From positions 62,001 to 126,000 of the forward strand of contig CAWCSF010000011.1 in the NCBI GenBank assembly GCA_963798195.1: a stretch of 64,000 bases of DNA, read 5' to 3'. Shown piece by piece: positions 25,529 through 35,426 of this stretch. Position 1 is the first letter of the stretch, and every line of letters starts with the position of its first letter. A model generated the notes under the pieces. It was given only the letters and a program-made list of their open reading frames with translations, was not told the origin of the DNA and did not search any database. Both the position numbers and the translations under genes were made by a program. The DNA is from CAVSRC01 sp963798195. GTDB lineage: Bacteria; Pseudomonadota; Alphaproteobacteria; Rhizobiales; Kaistiaceae.

Positions 25529-26746
25529 TTGACCAACGAATTGAAGATTTCCCGGGTCGAGAGTTTCCTCTTCAACCCGGGAGAGACGCGCAACCTTCTT
25601 TTCTGCCGCGTAGAGACAGAAGACGGCCTTCACGGCTGGGGCGAAGCCTACGTCACCGCCGAGAAGGAAAAGGCGGTAGACGAGTATCTGCGTGCAATGG
25701 CACCGCACCTGATCGGGCGGAGCGCGTTCTCTATCCGTCACACGGGTCAGGTGCTGTTCGACGATTTCGTCATCCGGCGATCGTCGATCGGCTTCCTCTC
25801 GGCCTGGGCGGCGATCGAGATGGCGCTCTGGGACATCGTCGGCAAGCGCGCCGGCCTGCCCGTCTACAACCTGCTCGGCGGCGCATCGCGCGAGCGCATC
25901 CGCGTCTACGCCAATGGCTGGGCCGACGGAGGCGGCAGCGTCGAGGAGATCGTCGAGCGCGCGGTCCAGGTGAAGGAACTCGGTTACACCGCGCTGAAGT
26001 TCGATCCCCTGCCCGGTCCGTGGCGCACGTTCATCCAAAAGGAAGACGAGGACTTCGCTGTCGACTTCGTCCGCCGCATGCGCGAGGCGCTCGGGCCCGA
26101 GATGGAGTTGCTGATCGAACTGCACCGCCGCCTGGCGCCGTCCTACGCCATCCGACTGGCGCGGCGCTTCGAGGAGTTCGATATCCGCTATTTCGAGGAG
26201 CCGTGTCTCTCTGACAATATCGACCTGGTCGCCGAAGTCCGCCGCGCCGTCAACATGCCGGTGGTGACCGGCGAGACGATCTACACCAAGGAGGACTTCG
26301 CCGAGGTCTTTGCCAAGCGCGCCGCCGACATCATCAATCCTGACATCTGCGCCATTGGCGGTATCGGCGCGCTGCTCGATATCGCGACCATGGCACAGCC
26401 GCACGCGGTCGCTCTTGCCCCTCACAACAACAACTCGACGCTGGCCGGCCTCGCCGCGACCGTGCACGTCTGTGCCGTCATCCCGAACTTTCTAATCGGC
26501 GAATGCTTCATCAACCGGCTGAACGCCTGCGACGACATCGCTCTCGCCAGTCTGAGGGTGGAAGCCGGATGGGTGGAGCTGCCCACGACGCCGGGCCTCG
26601 GGATCGACATCGACGAAAAGAAGCTGCGCGCCAGCCCCTATCGCCAGTTTCCGACGAAGGGCCTGCGGCAATACTGGGAAGAGTTCCCTCGCAGGGGCTA
26701 TGCCCCCGGTGCCCGGCTTTCCGGAGCGACCGGTCCGGCGACGTAA
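25529..26746 (+). CDS. Enolase-superfamily (mandelate racemase/galactonate dehydratase-like) enzyme
   Basis: A 405-residue protein with the enolase capping domain (residues about 5-130, GLHGWGEAYVTAEKEKAVDEY, AIEMALWDIVGKRAGLPVYNLLGG) and the barrel. The metal ligands are Glu in LLIELHRR, Glu in RYFEEPCL and Glu in VVTGETIYTKEDF. The histidine in ELHRR and that in LAPHNNNSTLAG fit the acid/base histidines of the galactonate-dehydratase subgroup. It likely dehydrates a sugar acid to a 2-keto-3-deoxy acid. The start is TTG 25529, 8 bases after an AGGA that overlaps the RraA-like stop. Substrate not determinable. Confidence 0.86.
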   Translation: MTNELKISRVESFLFNPGETRNLLFCRVETEDGLHGWGEAYVTAEKEKAVDEYLRAMAPHLIGRSAFSIRHTGQVLFDDFVIRRSSIGFLSAWAAIEMALWDIVGKRAGLPVYNLLGGASRERIRVYANGWADGGGSVEEIVERAVQVKELGYTALKFDPLPGPWRTFIQKEDEDFAVDFVRRMREALGPEMELLIELHRRLAPSYAIRLARRFEEFDIRYFEEPCLSDNIDLVAEVRRAVNMPVVTGETIYTKEDFAEVFAKRAADIINPDICAIGGIGALLDIATMAQPHAVALAPHNNNSTLAGLAATVHVCAVIPNFLIGECFINRLNACDDIALASLRVEAGWVELPTTPGLGIDIDEKKLRASPYRQFPTKGLRQYWEEFPRRGYAPGARLSGATGPAT

Positions 26747-26845
26747 GCCGTCCGCATGCCCGAAATCTAAGCCGCGTGGCGGGTTGCCCGCCCCTGCCGA
26801 GCATGCCAGCATCACATGAACGGCCTCCAACCAGTCGCTGGACCC

Positions 26846-27871
26846 ATGCCACGCAAGTTTGCCTGGGCGTCCCTGCCCGACGAACAGCTCCTGCAGGTGC
26901 GAATCAAGGACCTTGGGCTGCGCATTCGCGGCACATGGCTGGAAGGCAGCCTCGAACGGCTCGCCGACGAACTCTACCAGCGCGACATCGGCATCCAGCC
27001 ACACACCTGGCTTTCCGACGAGTGGTTCAGCCCGGACACGACGCCGGGCATCGCCATCCCCTTCTACCTGGCGCACCCGCGCCTGATGCGCCTGGAGCGC
27101 AAGAAGATTCTGGAAGTCGACGGCGGCAGTCCGCGCGAGTGCCTCCGCATCCTCCGCCACGAAGCCGGCCACGTCGTGCAGCACGCCTTTCGCCTGCACC
27201 GGCGACGGAAGTGGCAGCAGCATTTCGGCCGCTCGTCGATCCGCTATCCGCGCTACTACCGGCCGGACCCGGCCAGCCGAAATTTCGTGCAGCATCTGCG
27301 CCTCTGGTACGGGCAGAGCCACCCCGACGAAGACTTCGCCGAGACCTTCGCAGTGTGGCTGAGCCCGCGCTCGAACTGGCGCAAGCGCTATGCCGGCTGG
27401 CCAGCACTGAAGAAGCTGCAATATGTCGACGAGCTGATGGCCGAAATCGTCGACGAGAAGCCGACGCTGACGCGGCGCTTCCCGGTCGATCCGATCGAAC
27501 GCATCGACCGCACGCTCGCCGAATACTATCGCCGCAAGCAGGCGACGTACCTGGTGAGACCGCCACAAACGTTCGACCGCGACCTGCGGCGCGTGTTTTC
27601 CGACGATCCGGAGAACGCCAATTCGCCGGCGGCCTCGACCTTCCTGCTTCGCAACCGCGCCAAGATCCGGCGCATCGTCTCGCGCTGGACGGGCGAATAC
27701 CAGTTAACGCTGGATTCGCTTCTCGATGACATGATCGAACGTTGCCGCGAGCTCAAGCTGCGCGCGGTCGGCCCCGAAGACCAGTTGCGGATGGATTTCA
27801 CAGTTTTGTTTACCGCCAAAACGGTGCTGTCGCTTTACGGTTCCGGCCGACGGAAGTGGTTCGCCTTATGA
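26846..27871 (+). CDS. Putative zinc-binding metallopeptidase
   Basis: A 341-residue soluble protein. The zinc motif HEAGH is at residues 105-109 (RILRHEAGHVVQHAF), with a later acidic residue in PDEDFAETFAVWLSP that could be the third ligand, as in gluzincin-like peptidases. The N-terminal LGLRIRGTWLEGSLERLADEL and the long C-terminal helical region have no annotated function that I know. ATG 26846 is chosen for its fit to the conserved start PRKFAWASLPDEQLL; ATG 26816 would add ten residues. The stop overlaps the ATG of the ATP-grasp gene (ATGA). Pairing of such a peptidase with a D-Ala-D-Ala-ligase-like enzyme suggests a joint role in peptide or cell-wall precursor chemistry. Confidence 0.8.
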   Translation: MPRKFAWASLPDEQLLQVRIKDLGLRIRGTWLEGSLERLADELYQRDIGIQPHTWLSDEWFSPDTTPGIAIPFYLAHPRLMRLERKKILEVDGGSPRECLRILRHEAGHVVQHAFRLHRRRKWQQHFGRSSIRYPRYYRPDPASRNFVQHLRLWYGQSHPDEDFAETFAVWLSPRSNWRKRYAGWPALKKLQYVDELMAEIVDEKPTLTRRFPVDPIERIDRTLAEYYRRKQATYLVRPPQTFDRDLRRVFSDDPENANSPAASTFLLRNRAKIRRIVSRWTGEYQLTLDSLLDDMIERCRELKLRAVGPEDQLRMDFTVLFTAKTVLSLYGSGRRKWFAL

Positions 27872-28891
27872 AGCCACTTCGTGTCCTGGTGCTGCTCCAT
27901 CCGGATCTGATGCCGCCCGAACTCGATCGCGGGAAAGACCGAGCAGGAGATCAACGTCTGGAAGACTGAGTACGACGTGATCAGCACGATGCGCGGCTCC
28001 GGGCACGAGGTGCGCCCGCTCGGCGTGCAGAACGAACTACAGCCGATCCGCGACGCGGTCGAGGACTGGAAGCCTGACGTCGTCTTCAACCTGCTGGAGG
28101 AATTCCACGGCGAGACAGCCTACGACCAGAACGTCGCCAGCTATCTCGAGCTTCTACGCATACCCTATACAGGCTGCAATCCGCGCGGCCTGATGCTCGC
28201 CCGCGGCAAGGACCTCTCCAAGCAGCTTCTCGCCTATCACCGTATTCCGGTTCCGGCATTCGCCGTCTTCCCGATGCGGCGCAAGGTCATTCGCCCGAAG
28301 CGGCTCGCCTATCCGCTGATCGTGAAGAGTCTCAGCAAGGATGCGTCGCGCGGCATCGCCCAGGCGTCGGTGGTGAACGCTGACGACAAGCTTGTCGAGC
28401 GCGTCCAGTTCATCCACGAACGCATCGGCACCGCAGCCATCGCCGAACAGTACATCGAGGGCCGCGAAATCTACGTTGGCGTGCTCGGCAGCGACCGACT
28501 GCGCGTGCTGCCGGTATGGGAACTGGAGTTCGGTAGTATCGGACGGCGGAGCCGCCCGATCGCGACCGAGCGCATCAAACACAACACCGACTATCAGGAG
28601 CGCCGTGGAGTCGTGCAGGGACCGGCGGAGAACCTCGCGCCGGAACTGGCCGCCTATATCCGCCGGCTCGCGAAGCGCATCTGCCGCACGCTGGAACTGG
28701 ACGGGTACGCGCGCATCGATTTCCGCCTTTCCGCCGAGGGGGTGCCTTACTTCCTGGAAGCCAATCCCAATCCCGAGATTGCCCGAAACCAGGAATTCGC
28801 CGAGGCCGCGGCACACGACGGCCTACCGTATCCGGACCTGATCAACCGCATCCTCGCCCTCGCCATCCGCAGGGCCAAGGTGATGGGCTGA
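27868..28891 (+). pseudogene. ATP-grasp protein, D-Ala-D-Ala ligase-like, with a +1 frameshift
   Basis: The ATG at 27868 overlaps the peptidase stop and encodes KPLRVLVLLHPDLMPP, then the frame slips at 27920-27921. Deleting one A there (GAACTC to GACTC) gives MPPDSIAGKTEQEINVWKTEYDV and then the intact rest, about 340 residues in all. The ATP-grasp core is clear: PDVVFNLLEEFHGETAYDQN, IPYTGCNPRGLMLARGKDL, YPLIVKSLSKDASRGIAQ, YIEGREIYVGVLG, and the metal-binding end YFLEANPNPEIARNQEFAEAA. D-Ala-D-Ala ligase relatives join amino acids or peptides with ATP. Downstream translation could otherwise start at GTG 27977. Decay and consensus error are both possible. Confidence 0.82.
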
Positions 28892-28909
28892 CGGCTACCG
28901 CGTCAGCGC

Positions 28910-29665
28910 TTACCCGCGCCCGACATACGGCATCTGGTTCGCCATCACGGTGACGGTGAGCACGTTCGCCTCCAGCGGCAGGCTCGCCATGTAGGCGACG
29001 GTTTTCGCGACGTTTTCGACGTCCATGCGCGCCTCGGTCTTGCGCGTCAGATCCGGCTGCATGACGCCTGTCGACATGCGGGCCGTCATTTCAGTCGCGG
29101 CGTTGCCGACATCGACCTGGCCGACGGCGATGTTGAAGGCGCGGCCTTCCAGCGAGGCGCTCTTGGTGATGCCGCTGACGCCATGCTTGGTGGCGTTGTA
29201 AGGTACCGCCCACGGGCGCGGCACATGCGCGGAGAGCGATCCGTTGTTGATGATGCGGCCGCCTTGCGGGTCCTGCGCCTTCATCATGCGGAAGGCACCC
29301 TGTACGCACAGGAACACGCCGGTGAGGTTTGCGCCGACCACCGCGTTCCAGGCGTCGAGCGTCGTCTCCTCGATGCCAGTCGCCGGCGCGTTCATGCCGG
29401 CATTGTTGAAGATCAGGTCCAGGCGGCCATAGGTATCCTTGACCCTGGCGAACAGCGCATCGACCGACTTCGGATCGGACACGTCGGTGGGAACGGCAAG
29501 CGCCTCGCCGCCGGCCTTGCCGATCTCGGCGGCGACTGCGTCCAGCGCGTCCTTGCGGCGCCCGGCGAGGACCAGGGTGAAACCGTCGCGGGCCAGCGCC
29601 AGCGCCGATGCCCGGCCGATGCCGCTTCCGGCGCCCGTCACCACTGCGATCTTCTTTGCGGCCAT
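28910..29665 (-). CDS. Short-chain dehydrogenase/reductase
   Basis: A 251-residue classical SDR. The NAD(P) motif is TGAGSGIGRASALAL (TGxxxGxG), then NNAGMNAPA and the catalytic Ser in NNGSLSAH. The active-site pair is YNATKHG (YxxxK). The Arg-rich LVLAGRRKDAL after strand 2 suggests NADP(H). The C-terminus ends TVMANQMPYVGRG, typical of a branch found beside sugar catabolic genes in alphaproteobacteria. The substrate is unknown. It lies upstream of the lactonase gene in the same direction of reading as the isomerase genes, though separated by non-coding sequence. Confidence 0.9.
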   Translation of the reverse strand: MAAKKIAVVTGAGSGIGRASALALARDGFTLVLAGRRKDALDAVAAEIGKAGGEALAVPTDVSDPKSVDALFARVKDTYGRLDLIFNNAGMNAPATGIEETTLDAWNAVVGANLTGVFLCVQGAFRMMKAQDPQGGRIINNGSLSAHVPRPWAVPYNATKHGVSGITKSASLEGRAFNIAVGQVDVGNAATEMTARMSTGVMQPDLTRKTEARMDVENVAKTVAYMASLPLEANVLTVTVMANQMPYVGRG

Positions 29666-29774
29666 TCCCCGTCTCCCCGGATTGTCAGGTGTTTTGACTG
29701 TCGCCCCCCGATTTTTGCGGGCGCGGGCTCTTTCTAGACGAACCGGGCGCGCCCGGCGACCTCCCGTTGTCGGC

Positions 29775-30882
29775 TCAAAGGAATTTGACGCAGATGGGCG
29801 CTCCCGCCTCGACGACGTTGCCGGTTGGCGTCAGCCTGCCGGTATCGCCATCGAACTCGGAACATGACGACGTTGTCGGAGTTCTGGTTCGCCGCCGCGA
29901 TCATCGTCCCGTCCGGGCTGAAGGTGAAATACCGCGGGTTTTTGCCCTGCGTGCCTTCATGGCCCAACATCGTCATCCGGCCGGTATTCGGGTCGATGGC
30001 GTAGATGACGATCGAGTCGTGGCCGCGGTTGGAGCCATAGAGGAACCGGCCGGACGGCGCGACCTGAAGCTCCGCACCACTGCTTTGACCGCTGAAGCCT
30101 GCCGGCAGGGTCGACAGCGTCTGCAACTCCGCGAGCGTACCCTTCGCGGCGTCGAAGGCGAAGGCCGTCATGGTCGAGTTCAGCTCGCTGATGACGTAGG
30201 CGAACCTGCCGTTGGGGTGAAACGCGAGGTGGCGCGGGCCGGAGCCGGGCGCGACCTTCACTGAGGGCTGGTTCGGATTGGGCGTCAGCATGCCCTTCTC
30301 CGCATCGAGCGTGTAGGTCATTACGCAATCGCCGCCAAGTTCGCAGACGAGCACGTAACGATTGGCGGCGTCGATGGCGATGCAGTGGGCGTGCGGCCCG
30401 GCCTGCCGACTTGGATTGACGCTCGAAACATTGTGTTGGATGACGCAGCTCGCCTCCCTGACGGAGCCATCCGTGTCGATCGGCAGCACCGCAATGCTGC
30501 CGCTGGAGTAGTTGGCGACGATGACGTTACGGCCGGTCCCATCGACCACCAGGTGGCAGGGATCGGTCCCATGGCTCGCCTGGGTGTTGAGGTAGGTGAG
30601 CGTGCCGGTCGCCGCGTCGATCCGGTAGGCGCTGACGCCCCCGCTTGCCTGGCCTTCATATTCCTCCAATTCGTTGACGCAATAGAGGAACTTGTGCCGG
30701 GGATCGAATGCCAGAAACGACGCGTTGCGCGTGCCCTCGGTAACTCCCACCGGAACAAGCGCTCCCTTCGCGGAATCAAGACGGAACGCGTAAATGCCCT
30801 TGCCCTTGGCCGGCACAAGCTCGCCGGTCCCGGAGACAAGCGGCTCGCTATACGTGCCGACGTAAACCAGACCGTTCGCCAT
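29775..30882 (-). CDS. Lactonase family beta-propeller protein; +1 frameshift near the C-terminus
   Basis: A seven-bladed propeller of the 6-phosphogluconolactonase (YbhE/Pgl) type. It starts MANGLVYVGTYSEP and has ASFLAFDPRHKFLYCVNEL, GTDPCHLVVDGTGRNVIVANY, GPHAHCIAIDAANRYVLV, GSGPRHLAFHPNGRFAYVI and GKNPRYFTFSPDGTMIAAANQ. The frame as given runs into an arginine-rich tail ending at 29734. Deleting one base at 29854-29855 (GAACTC to GACTC on the + strand) instead gives RVDGDTGRLTPTGNVVEAG and a natural stop at 29775, 368 residues. The family hydrolyses sugar lactones; no signal peptide is seen, so it is cytoplasmic. Its neighbours suit sugar or sugar-acid use. Confidence 0.85.
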
Positions 30883-30917
30883 GTTCTCGCTCCCCGGTAA
30901 GTCACAGGCCTTGTTTG

Positions 30918-31874
30918 CTATTCGACTGTGATCCCGACGTCCTTACAGATGTCTTTCAGATAGTTCATGCCCGCGACCGTCTCGGCGACGAACTCGTCCG
31001 TCGCGGTGACGTTGCGGAAGACACCCGGCGCAGCGCTGCTCGCCCCGCGCGAGACACCGGGCACATCCTCCAGTTCTATCGATACCGTGCCATCGTAGCC
31101 GACATCCTTGAGCGCCTGGAACATGGCGCGCCAATCGATCTTGCCCATGCCCGGACGCCAATGCACGTTGGTGACGCCGTCATTGTCCGAGCAGTGGATG
31201 TGGATGATGCGCGTGCCAAGACGATAGACGCTGATGTTCGGAAAGTCGCCCGCCGGGAAAGTGTGGCTCGGGTCGAAGTTGATGCCGAGCGCCGGGTGAT
31301 CGACGTGCTCCAGCAGGCGCAGCGCACCGTCGTGGTTGGCGATGTAGCGGCCCGGATGCGGTTCGACGCTGATCCGGACGCCGGCCTTGCCGCAGAGATC
31401 GGCGCAGCCGCGCAATGTATCGACGTAATCCTTGTAGTTCCGGTCCCAGTCGACGCCGCGCGGCACGTCGCGGGTCGCGTATTTCTGCACCAGCGGCTTG
31501 GTGGTGATGCGCGGAATCTCGGCGCCGTCGCGCATCGCGAAGGGATGCGACGCCACCATGTTGATGATCGGCGCGCCAAGCTCGGCGCCGATGTCGACCG
31601 CCTTCTTCCAGTTCTCGACCGCCGCCGCGCGTCTGGCCTTGTCGCCGTGGGAAAGGTCCGGCGGGGTATGCGCGAACTGCGACAGGGAAATGCCCGAAGC
31701 CTTCAGTTCCTTCCTGATGTCGACGACCGTCCCCTTGGTCCAATAATTTATCAGGAAATCCGGATTCCAGGCGATCAGCTCGATCGCCCGGAAGCCGAGG
31801 CCGGCGATGCGACGGATGGCGTCTTCGTACGGTGGCTCCCATTGGAAGGGCCAGGACGATGCTCCAAACTTCAT
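30918..31874 (-). CDS. Sugar phosphate isomerase/epimerase (xylose isomerase-like TIM barrel)
   Basis: A 318-residue AP endonuclease 2/xylose-isomerase-like barrel. It starts MKFGASSWPFQWEPPYEDAI. Metal-binding or active-site residues are visible in VRISVEPHPGRYI (Glu), GINFDPSHTFPAG (Asp and His), IIHIHCSDND (His) and TVSIELEDVPGVS (Glu), the usual pattern of this family. It isomerises or epimerises an unknown sugar or sugar derivative. ATG 31874 follows GGGAGCT. It is last in a leftward run with a Bcr-type exporter and an EamA protein upstream. Confidence 0.87.
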   Translation of the reverse strand: MKFGASSWPFQWEPPYEDAIRRIAGLGFRAIELIAWNPDFLINYWTKGTVVDIRKELKASGISLSQFAHTPPDLSHGDKARRAAAVENWKKAVDIGAELGAPIINMVASHPFAMRDGAEIPRITTKPLVQKYATRDVPRGVDWDRNYKDYVDTLRGCADLCGKAGVRISVEPHPGRYIANHDGALRLLEHVDHPALGINFDPSHTFPAGDFPNISVYRLGTRIIHIHCSDNDGVTNVHWRPGMGKIDWRAMFQALKDVGYDGTVSIELEDVPGVSRGASSAAPGVFRNVTATDEFVAETVAGMNYLKDICKDVGITVE

Positions 31875-31933
31875 GTGTGTAGCTCCCTGGGTTCTACCGC
31901 GCCTCTTGGCGCTGTCGTTATTGCAGGCCCGGC

Positions 31934-33145
31934 CTAGGTCCGGGCAGTGCGCGCCCAGACGGCCATGGCGAGGCTGGCAAGCGCCAGGACGAGCATCAGG
32001 GCGATGAGCGTGAAGACCGAATGCGCGAAGCCGAGCAGCACGCCGATCAGCACGCTGGCGACGGCGCCGCCGCCAACCTGGAGACTGCCCGCGAGACCAG
32101 ACGCGGCGCCGGCATATTCCGGTCGCAACGACACGGCGCCCGCAATGGCGTTGGAAAATGTCAGTCCGTTGGCCAGGCCGAGCGAACACATCGGCAGGAA
32201 CAATGACAGCGGGTGGTACAGGCCGAGCGCAAAGGCAATCCCCATCGCCACGACCCCCGTGACCGCGATCAGCGTGCCGGTGATCATCATGAAGGCGACG
32301 CCGAGACGTCTGGAATAGCGCGCGGTCAGGAAGTTGCCGACCAGGAACCCGGCGGGAACCATAACGAAATAGAAGCCGAATTCGGTGCCGCTCATGCCGA
32401 GCAATTCCGACGCGATGACGGGCGTACCGCCGAGGAACGAGAAGAAGACGGCGACGCCGAAGGACAGCGTCATCGCGTAGGCCCAAAAGGCGGGGATGCG
32501 GATGAGCGTCGCAACACTGGTGAGGAACCGAGGACGGGCCTCCCCCTCATTCAATTGACGCCGTGTCTCAGGGAGCGCGAATATGCTCGCAAGGAGCGCC
32601 AGGACACCGAGCACCGCCTGGGTCGCGAAGATGCTGTTCCAGCCAATATTGTCGTTCAGCAAACCGCCCAGCATCGGGCCGACCATGGGGGCGACCGCGA
32701 AGCCCATGGTTACGTAGCCGAGCGCCGACGCCGCCCGGTCACGATCGTAGCGGTCGCGCACGATCGCGCGACTGAGCACAATGCCGGCGCAGCCGCCCGC
32801 TCCCTGAATGACTCGCGCAAAAACAAGCCAGCCAATCGAGGTGGCGAGCGCACAGGCCAAGCTGGCGAAAACGAAGATCGCCAGCCCTCCAATCAGGATC
32901 GGCCGCCGCCCAAAGCGATCGGACAGCGGACCTATGACAAGCTGGGAAATGGCGGTCGCGAACAGGTAGGACGACAGAACAAGTTGGACGGACGGGAGAT
33001 CGGTCTTCAACGAGCGGATCATCTCCGGCATCGCCGGGACGAACATGTTGATGGCCAGCGGATTGAGCGCGGAGACGCCGATCAGGATCAGCATCAGCGT
33101 TTTTGAAGCACCTCCTGGCGGTGCCGGTGCGGGCGGCGCGCTCAT
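31934..33145 (-). CDS. MFS transporter, Bcr/CflA drug-resistance type
   Basis: A 403-residue inner-membrane transporter with about twelve hydrophobic segments. It has NPLAINMFVPAMPEM in helix 1, the motif A GPLSDRFGRRPILI between helices 2 and 3, and the Bcr/CflA motif C-like GYVTMGFAVAPMVGPMLGG in helix 5. It resembles Bcr/CflA exporters of drugs, sugars or sulfonamides; the substrate is unknown. The ATG at 33145 overlaps the stop of the upstream EamA gene (ATGA), so the two are translationally coupled. Confidence 0.9.
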   Translation of the reverse strand: MSAPPAPAPPGGASKTLMLILIGVSALNPLAINMFVPAMPEMIRSLKTDLPSVQLVLSSYLFATAISQLVIGPLSDRFGRRPILIGGLAIFVFASLACALATSIGWLVFARVIQGAGGCAGIVLSRAIVRDRYDRDRAASALGYVTMGFAVAPMVGPMLGGLLNDNIGWNSIFATQAVLGVLALLASIFALPETRRQLNEGEARPRFLTSVATLIRIPAFWAYAMTLSFGVAVFFSFLGGTPVIASELLGMSGTEFGFYFVMVPAGFLVGNFLTARYSRRLGVAFMMITGTLIAVTGVVAMGIAFALGLYHPLSLFLPMCSLGLANGLTFSNAIAGAVSLRPEYAGAASGLAGSLQVGGGAVASVLIGVLLGFAHSVFTLIALMLVLALASLAMAVWARTART

Positions 33146-34044
33146 TCGACCGCCGCCACGGCCGAGACCTCGGCAGAAAGGCGGCGCTCCCGGTAGAACG
33201 TGTAAACGCCGGTCGCGATGATGACAGCGGTGCCGAACAGCATCGGCCCATCGGGGACCTCGCCCCAGACCAAAAAGCCCACGATCATCGCCCAGATGGT
33301 GACGGTGTAGCGGAACGGCGCCACCACGGCGATGTCGCCGTGGCGCATGAATTCCACCGCGGTCAGGTAGCCGCCGATGACGAAGACGACGGCGCCGAGA
33401 ATGAGCGCCAGACTGCGCCCGCTGGGCATGATCCATTGCTCGCCCGCGATAAGGCCGAAGACGGGCCCCGTCACGCCGACGGAGACCGCGGTGATGAGTG
33501 CGATGAGCAGGGCCGGAAGCGCACGCGGCATATACCGGGTCGACATGTCGCGGAGCGTAATAAATACGACCGCCAGCAGCGCCAGAAGGCTGAACGCGTT
33601 GAAGCCGGACAGCCCCGGCCGGATGATAATGAGAACACCGGAAAAGCCTATCGCGATCGCGGTCCACCGGCGCCAACCGACGAATTCCTTCAGGAAGATC
33701 GCCGCGCTTGCCGTCACCATCAGCGGGATGACCTGCAGGATGGCATTGGCATTGGCGATCGGGATGTGGAACAGCGCAAGGAGATAGAGATACGCAGACA
33801 GGATTTCGGCGATCGTCCGCCACATCACAGGACGGCTGAGGAGCATGCCCAGGTGGATATGCGCTCCCGTGAAGTAGACGATCGGTGTCAGCAGGATCGT
33901 GGCAAACACGCCGCGCAGCACGATGATCTCGCCCAGAGGCAATTCCGCGCTGACCAGTTTGATCTGAGTGTCGTTGATCAGGAACAGCAGATTGCAGGCG
34001 GAGATCGCGAGGATGCCGCGGAGGTTTTCGCGAAACGGGGTCAT
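33142..34044 (-). CDS. EamA/DMT family transporter
   Basis: A 300-residue protein with ten predicted membrane helices in two EamA repeats: first RGILAISACNLLFLINDTQIKLV to about GFSGVLIIIRPG, second LLALLAVVFITLRDMSTRY to GTAVIIATGVYTFYRERR. The motif WRTIAEILSAYLYLLAL with IANANAILQVIPL is typical of the drug/metabolite exporter branch. The substrate is unknown. ATG 34044 (MTPFREN) is preferred over an upstream TTG that would add seven residues. It overlaps the Bcr-type transporter by ATGA, giving a two-transporter operon. Confidence 0.88.
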   Translation of the reverse strand: MTPFRENLRGILAISACNLLFLINDTQIKLVSAELPLGEIIVLRGVFATILLTPIVYFTGAHIHLGMLLSRPVMWRTIAEILSAYLYLLALFHIPIANANAILQVIPLMVTASAAIFLKEFVGWRRWTAIAIGFSGVLIIIRPGLSGFNAFSLLALLAVVFITLRDMSTRYMPRALPALLIALITAVSVGVTGPVFGLIAGEQWIMPSGRSLALILGAVVFVIGGYLTAVEFMRHGDIAVVAPFRYTVTIWAMIVGFLVWGEVPDGPMLFGTAVIIATGVYTFYRERRLSAEVSAVAAVE

Positions 34045-34213
34045 GGGCCTGGGAAGCGCTCGCAATTCGGCAAAGAGCCAGTGACGCGCGAGCGCCTCGT
34101 GCCGGCGTCCGTAGGCGGTTGGCTCGGTCGGAAATGGCGGGAATCAGCCGCCGGAGAACAAAACGATTGAAACGATGATGCGGCCCGGACGGCGGCTTGT
34201 CGAGTCCGGCTGC

Positions 34214-35353
34214 TTACAAGCCAAACCGGCCCAGACCAAACATCGTGAGGTCGAAGCGGCTGCTGCCGGAGGTGGCGAGATCCGCGATGATTTCGCCGAC
34301 GACACTGGCAAACTTGTAGCCGTGACCCGAGCAGGGCGACGCGACCACGACTTCGGGGTGATTGGGAAGCGTATCGATGATGAAGTGCTCGTCGGGAGTA
34401 TTGGTGAACATGCAGGCGTGCAGCGACATCACCGGCCCGTTCGCGCCGGGGAAATAGCGGCTGATGCAGCGGCGGAGCACCGCCTCATCCTCCGCCGTGA
34501 TCTCGCGCGAGATATCGTCGGCGTGGCCGCGCTCCTCGAGGTGATGGTAAAGCCCGATCTTCAGGCCGGGCACGCCATAAACCGGAAGCAGGTAATACCG
34601 TCCTTCCTCGACCAGCAGGTTAAGCACCGGGAACGCACCCGGCGCGAAATCCGCTGGCCGTTCCGGCTCGAACCAGCCAAGCACCTGCCGCTCTGGTACA
34701 GCGATCGGGGCGAGCGCCGGAACCAGATCGCCGATCCATGCCCCTGGCGACAGGACAAGCCGGCCGGCCTCGTACTCGCCGCGGGTGGTCACGACGCGGA
34801 CGCCACCGCCGCCGATGGGCGACCATTCCAACACCTTCTCGCGCCCATGAATCTCGGCGCCGGCGGCCATGGCCATGGTGACGTGACCGACAATCGCCCG
34901 CTCGGACAGGACAAATCCGCCGTCGGGCTGAAACACCGCGGCGAAATCGTCCGGAAGGCGGTAGCCGGGATGGCGGGCGTTGACCTCCGCGCCGGTCATC
35001 ACCTCGTGGGCCAGGCCGTGGATGCGGCACGACTCCAGAGAGCCCTTGAACACCTCGCTCCCGGCGGGACCGGCGTCGAATGATCCGGTGGTCACCAGAA
35101 GCGGCTCGCCGAACGTCTGCGATGCCTCGCCCCAGAGTTCAAACGCGCGCCGCAGCAGGGGCACGTAGTGTGGGCTCTCATAATAGGCCAGCCGGATGAT
35201 CCGAGTGACGCCGTGCGACGAACCGTGCGCATGGGGGATGTCGAATCGCTCCAGCCCGAGCACGCGCTGACCGCGCCGCGCCAGTTGCCAGCAGGCGGCG
35301 GCGCCCATGCCGCCGACGCCGACCACGATCACATCATAGGTGTTGTGTGCCAA
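34214..35353 (-). CDS. solA: FAD-dependent amine oxidase, sarcosine/N-methyl-L-tryptophan oxidase family
   Basis: A 379-residue flavoprotein of the MSOX/MTOX family. The Rossmann motif is VIVVGVGGMGAAACWQLARRG, followed by GLERFDIPHAHGSSHGVTR, which contacts the flavin. The cysteine that binds FAD covalently in this family is in HACMFTNTPDEHFIID, and ASPCSGHGYKFASVVGEI closes the FAD site. It oxidises an N-methyl or secondary amine to release formaldehyde and peroxide; sarcosine versus N-methyltryptophan cannot be decided. The TTG at 35353 is chosen because GGGGAGG lies just upstream; a TTG at 35383 would include that site inside the gene. Confidence 0.86.
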   Translation of the reverse strand: MAHNTYDVIVVGVGGMGAAACWQLARRGQRVLGLERFDIPHAHGSSHGVTRIIRLAYYESPHYVPLLRRAFELWGEASQTFGEPLLVTTGSFDAGPAGSEVFKGSLESCRIHGLAHEVMTGAEVNARHPGYRLPDDFAAVFQPDGGFVLSERAIVGHVTMAMAAGAEIHGREKVLEWSPIGGGGVRVVTTRGEYEAGRLVLSPGAWIGDLVPALAPIAVPERQVLGWFEPERPADFAPGAFPVLNLLVEEGRYYLLPVYGVPGLKIGLYHHLEERGHADDISREITAEDEAVLRRCISRYFPGANGPVMSLHACMFTNTPDEHFIIDTLPNHPEVVVASPCSGHGYKFASVVGEIIADLATSGSSRFDLTMFGLGRFGL

Positions 35354-35426
35354 TGCCCGCCTCCCCTGCTGCCGAAGCAGCAAGGGATGCCAGACCCGTC
35401 GTCGCGGTCAAGCCCGCGATATGGCG

